Below are positions 62,609 to 64,000 of a DNA stretch of 64,000 bases, piece by piece. This DNA is from a bacterium (lineage in GTDB: Bacteria > Bacteroidota > Ignavibacteria > Kapaibacteriales > UBA2268), in assembly GCA_024711295.1 (NCBI GenBank), contig JANJTB010000035.1:1-64000 (forward strand), in the 5' to 3' direction. The notes under the pieces are model-generated. The model saw only the letters and a list, made by a program, of their open reading frames with translations. It was not told the DNA's origin and did not search any database. Made by a program: the position numbers and the translations under genes. The first letter of the stretch is position 1. Every line of letters starts with the position of its first letter.

Positions 62609-64000
62609 ATGAAAAAAATAGTTGAATGTGTTCCAAATTTCTCTGAAGGTAGAGATAAGGACATTATCGAAGCAATTGCTGAGTCAATCAGAAAAACTGA
62701 AGGTGTTACATTACTTGATGTTGACCCTGGTTATTCAACCAATAGAACTGTTTACACATTTGTGGGTGATCCAGATAGTGTAGTACTTGGAGCATTTAAT
62801 GCAACTAAAGTTGCCAAATCATTAATTGATATGAAAAATCATAAAGGTGAACATCCTAGAATGGGTGCTTTAGATGTTTGTCCATTTATTCCTGTGGCAA
62901 ATGTTACAATGGAAGAGTGTGTAGAATGTTCGAAGAAATATGGAGAGCTGGCTTCAAAAGAATTAGGTATTCCTGTTTATCTATACGAAGAAGCTTCAAA
63001 TACTGATTATCGAAAAACATTGCCACAGATTAGACAAGGTGAGTATGAAGGTTTGGCAAAAAAGATTTACAAATCTGAATGGAAACCAGATTATGGACCT
63101 GCAGAGTTCATTCCTGAATGGGGTGCAACGGTTACCGGAGCAAGATTTTTCTTAATAGCATACAACGTAAATGTGCTTGGTACCTCGAACCAGGCTCACA
63201 GAATTGCATTAGATTTACGTGAAGCCGGAAGAGGTCCTGAAGAGCCAGGTAAATTAAAAGAAGTTAAGGGATTAGGTTGGTTTGTTGATGAATATAATAT
63301 GGCTCAAATATCAATGAACCTTACTAATTATAAAATTACTCCGATGCATATAGCTTTTGAAGAGTGTCTTTCAGCCGCAAAAGAACTTAAAGTCGGGATA
63401 GCAGGTTCTGAGTTGGTAGGCTTAATACCTTTAGAGGCAATGCTTATGGCAGCTGACTATTATATTGAAAAAGAAAACTTATTCATATTAGATGAAAAAC
63501 AGAAAATCAAGCTAGTTGTTGATAGGTTGGGGCTTAATTCAGTATCTCAGTTTATTCCTGAAAAAAGAATAATTGAATATATGATACAGGAAAAGAAAGA
63601 AGAACCGTTAGCTTCCTTAACTGTAAGGAAGTTTATTGAGGAAATAGCATCAAGAAGTTCTGCACCAGGTGGAGGCAGTGCTTCAGCAGCTATTGCAGCT
63701 ATCGGTACTGGCTTGGGTTGTATGGTTGCTCAATTGACTTATGGTGTCAGAAAATTTGAGCACTTAGATAATGAAATGAGGAAAATCATACCACCATTGC
63801 ACAATACTACTCAGAATTTAATTCCCATGATAGATGCTGATACCAATGCATTTAACGATTATATGGAAGCTCTGAGACTTCCAAAAAATTCACCTGAAGA
63901 AAAGGAATTAAGAAATGAGGCAATGCAAAATGGACTGAAAAAAGCCATTGAAGTACCTTTGAATACGATGAAATATGGTGATTCCGCATGGGATTGGATG
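62609..64000 (+). CDS. ftcD: Glutamate formimidoyltransferase / formimidoyltetrahydrofolate cyclodeaminase (3' partial)
   Basis: The frame is open from the ATG at 62609 to the window end (464 codons), so the protein is longer. The N-terminal part is the formimidoyltransferase: KKIVECVPNFSEGRDKDIIEAIA, GYSTNRTVYTFVGDP, and HPRMGALDVCPFIPV with family residues. From about residue 330 the cyclodeaminase follows, with LTVRKFIEEIASRSSAPGGGSASAAIAAIGTGLGCMV. The fusion is the vertebrate-like bifunctional enzyme of histidine degradation, which moves the formimino group from formiminoglutamate to tetrahydrofolate and releases ammonia. Histidine utilisation genes (hutH/U/I) may lie beyond the window. 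A TAnnTTTG box precedes it. Confidence 0.95.
   Translation, partial: MKKIVECVPNFSEGRDKDIIEAIAESIRKTEGVTLLDVDPGYSTNRTVYTFVGDPDSVVLGAFNATKVAKSLIDMKNHKGEHPRMGALDVCPFIPVANVTMEECVECSKKYGELASKELGIPVYLYEEASNTDYRKTLPQIRQGEYEGLAKKIYKSEWKPDYGPAEFIPEWGATVTGARFFLIAYNVNVLGTSNQAHRIALDLREAGRGPEEPGKLKEVKGLGWFVDEYNMAQISMNLTNYKITPMHIAFEECLSAAKELKVGIAGSELVGLIPLEAMLMAADYYIEKENLFILDEKQKIKLVVDRLGLNSVSQFIPEKRIIEYMIQEKKEEPLASLTVRKFIEEIASRSSAPGGGSASAAIAAIGTGLGCMVAQLTYGVRKFEHLDNEMRKIIPPLHNTTQNLIPMIDADTNAFNDYMEALRLPKNSPEEKELRNEAMQNGLKKAIEVPLNTMKYGDSAWDWM

Noticed and set aside
1-64000. CRISPR array, insertion sequence, integrase, rRNA or riboswitch
   Set aside because: No regularly spaced repeats, transposase or integrase motifs, rRNA segments or recognisable riboswitch consensus were seen in the window.

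Overview
The window is AT-rich chromosomal DNA from a Gram-negative bacterium of the Bacteroidota/FCB supergroup. The evidence is three secreted proteins with clear type IX secretion (T9SS) type A sorting domains plus one partial paralogue, BamA-family outer membrane proteins, LptB, a Bacteroidota-style YbeY, and promoter-like boxes of the Bacteroidota form TTTG-N19-TAnnTTTG. A flagellin gene, a truncated chemoreceptor-like gene and a short-form IspG fit a flagellated lineage on the Ignavibacteria/Kapabacteria side better than classical Bacteroidetes. That placement is an inference and not a tested phylogeny.

Layout. Positions 1-4758 are accessory: two tandem WD40-like T9SS paralogues that share nearly identical ends but have different middles, a DUF104-like antitoxin/MazF-type toxin pair between them, and a secreted protein of unknown function whose reading frame runs antisense through a tRNA-Arg(CCU) gene. 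This looks like an island or rearrangement edge at the 3' end of that tRNA. Positions 4759-11600 (mostly minus) hold tRNA-Arg, smg, ybeY, an unknown gene, a MATE exporter, a giant IgGFc-binding-domain T9SS protein, a DUF2200 gene and a small membrane protein. Positions 11800-30320 are mainly housekeeping: gyrA, ispG, a rhomboid protease, a GT4 glycosyltransferase, an unusual sensor/PEP-binding/nucleotidyltransferase fusion, a DUF2795 protein, a BamA/TamA-like protein, mscL, two tandem FabI-like reductases, and the tRNA-Leu-tig-clpP-clpX cluster.

Positions 30475-47414 hold a 1669-residue T9SS surface protein, a degQ-lptB pair, a tightly packed priA / degenerate-phosphatase / outer-membrane-protein operon, an ArsC/Spx-like gene, rarA, and a pfk-hslO-obg operon. 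Positions 47626-64000 hold a periplasmic HMA-like protein, an M16 protease, purM, fbp, a truncated Cache-HAMP receptor, a stomatin-like SPFH protein, polA, flagellin, queA, panB, a predicted haem lipoprotein and the start of a bifunctional ftcD that runs off the end.

How it works together. Central metabolism shows both directions of the fructose-6-phosphate step (a PFK with pyrophosphate-type residues, and class I FBPase). Envelope biogenesis is represented by two BamA-superfamily proteins, LptB, DegQ and rhomboid. Protein quality control is represented by trigger factor, ClpP, ClpX, Hsp33 and DegQ. No CRISPR array, IS element, prophage, rRNA or recognised riboswitch was seen. The most unusual objects are the sensor/PEP-binding/nucleotidyltransferase fusion (18445-21645), the secreted pseudo-phosphatase whose CX5R arginine is replaced by glutamine and which is coupled to an outer-membrane protein (40135-42491), and the duplicated WD40/TA/tRNA junction region (1-4870).
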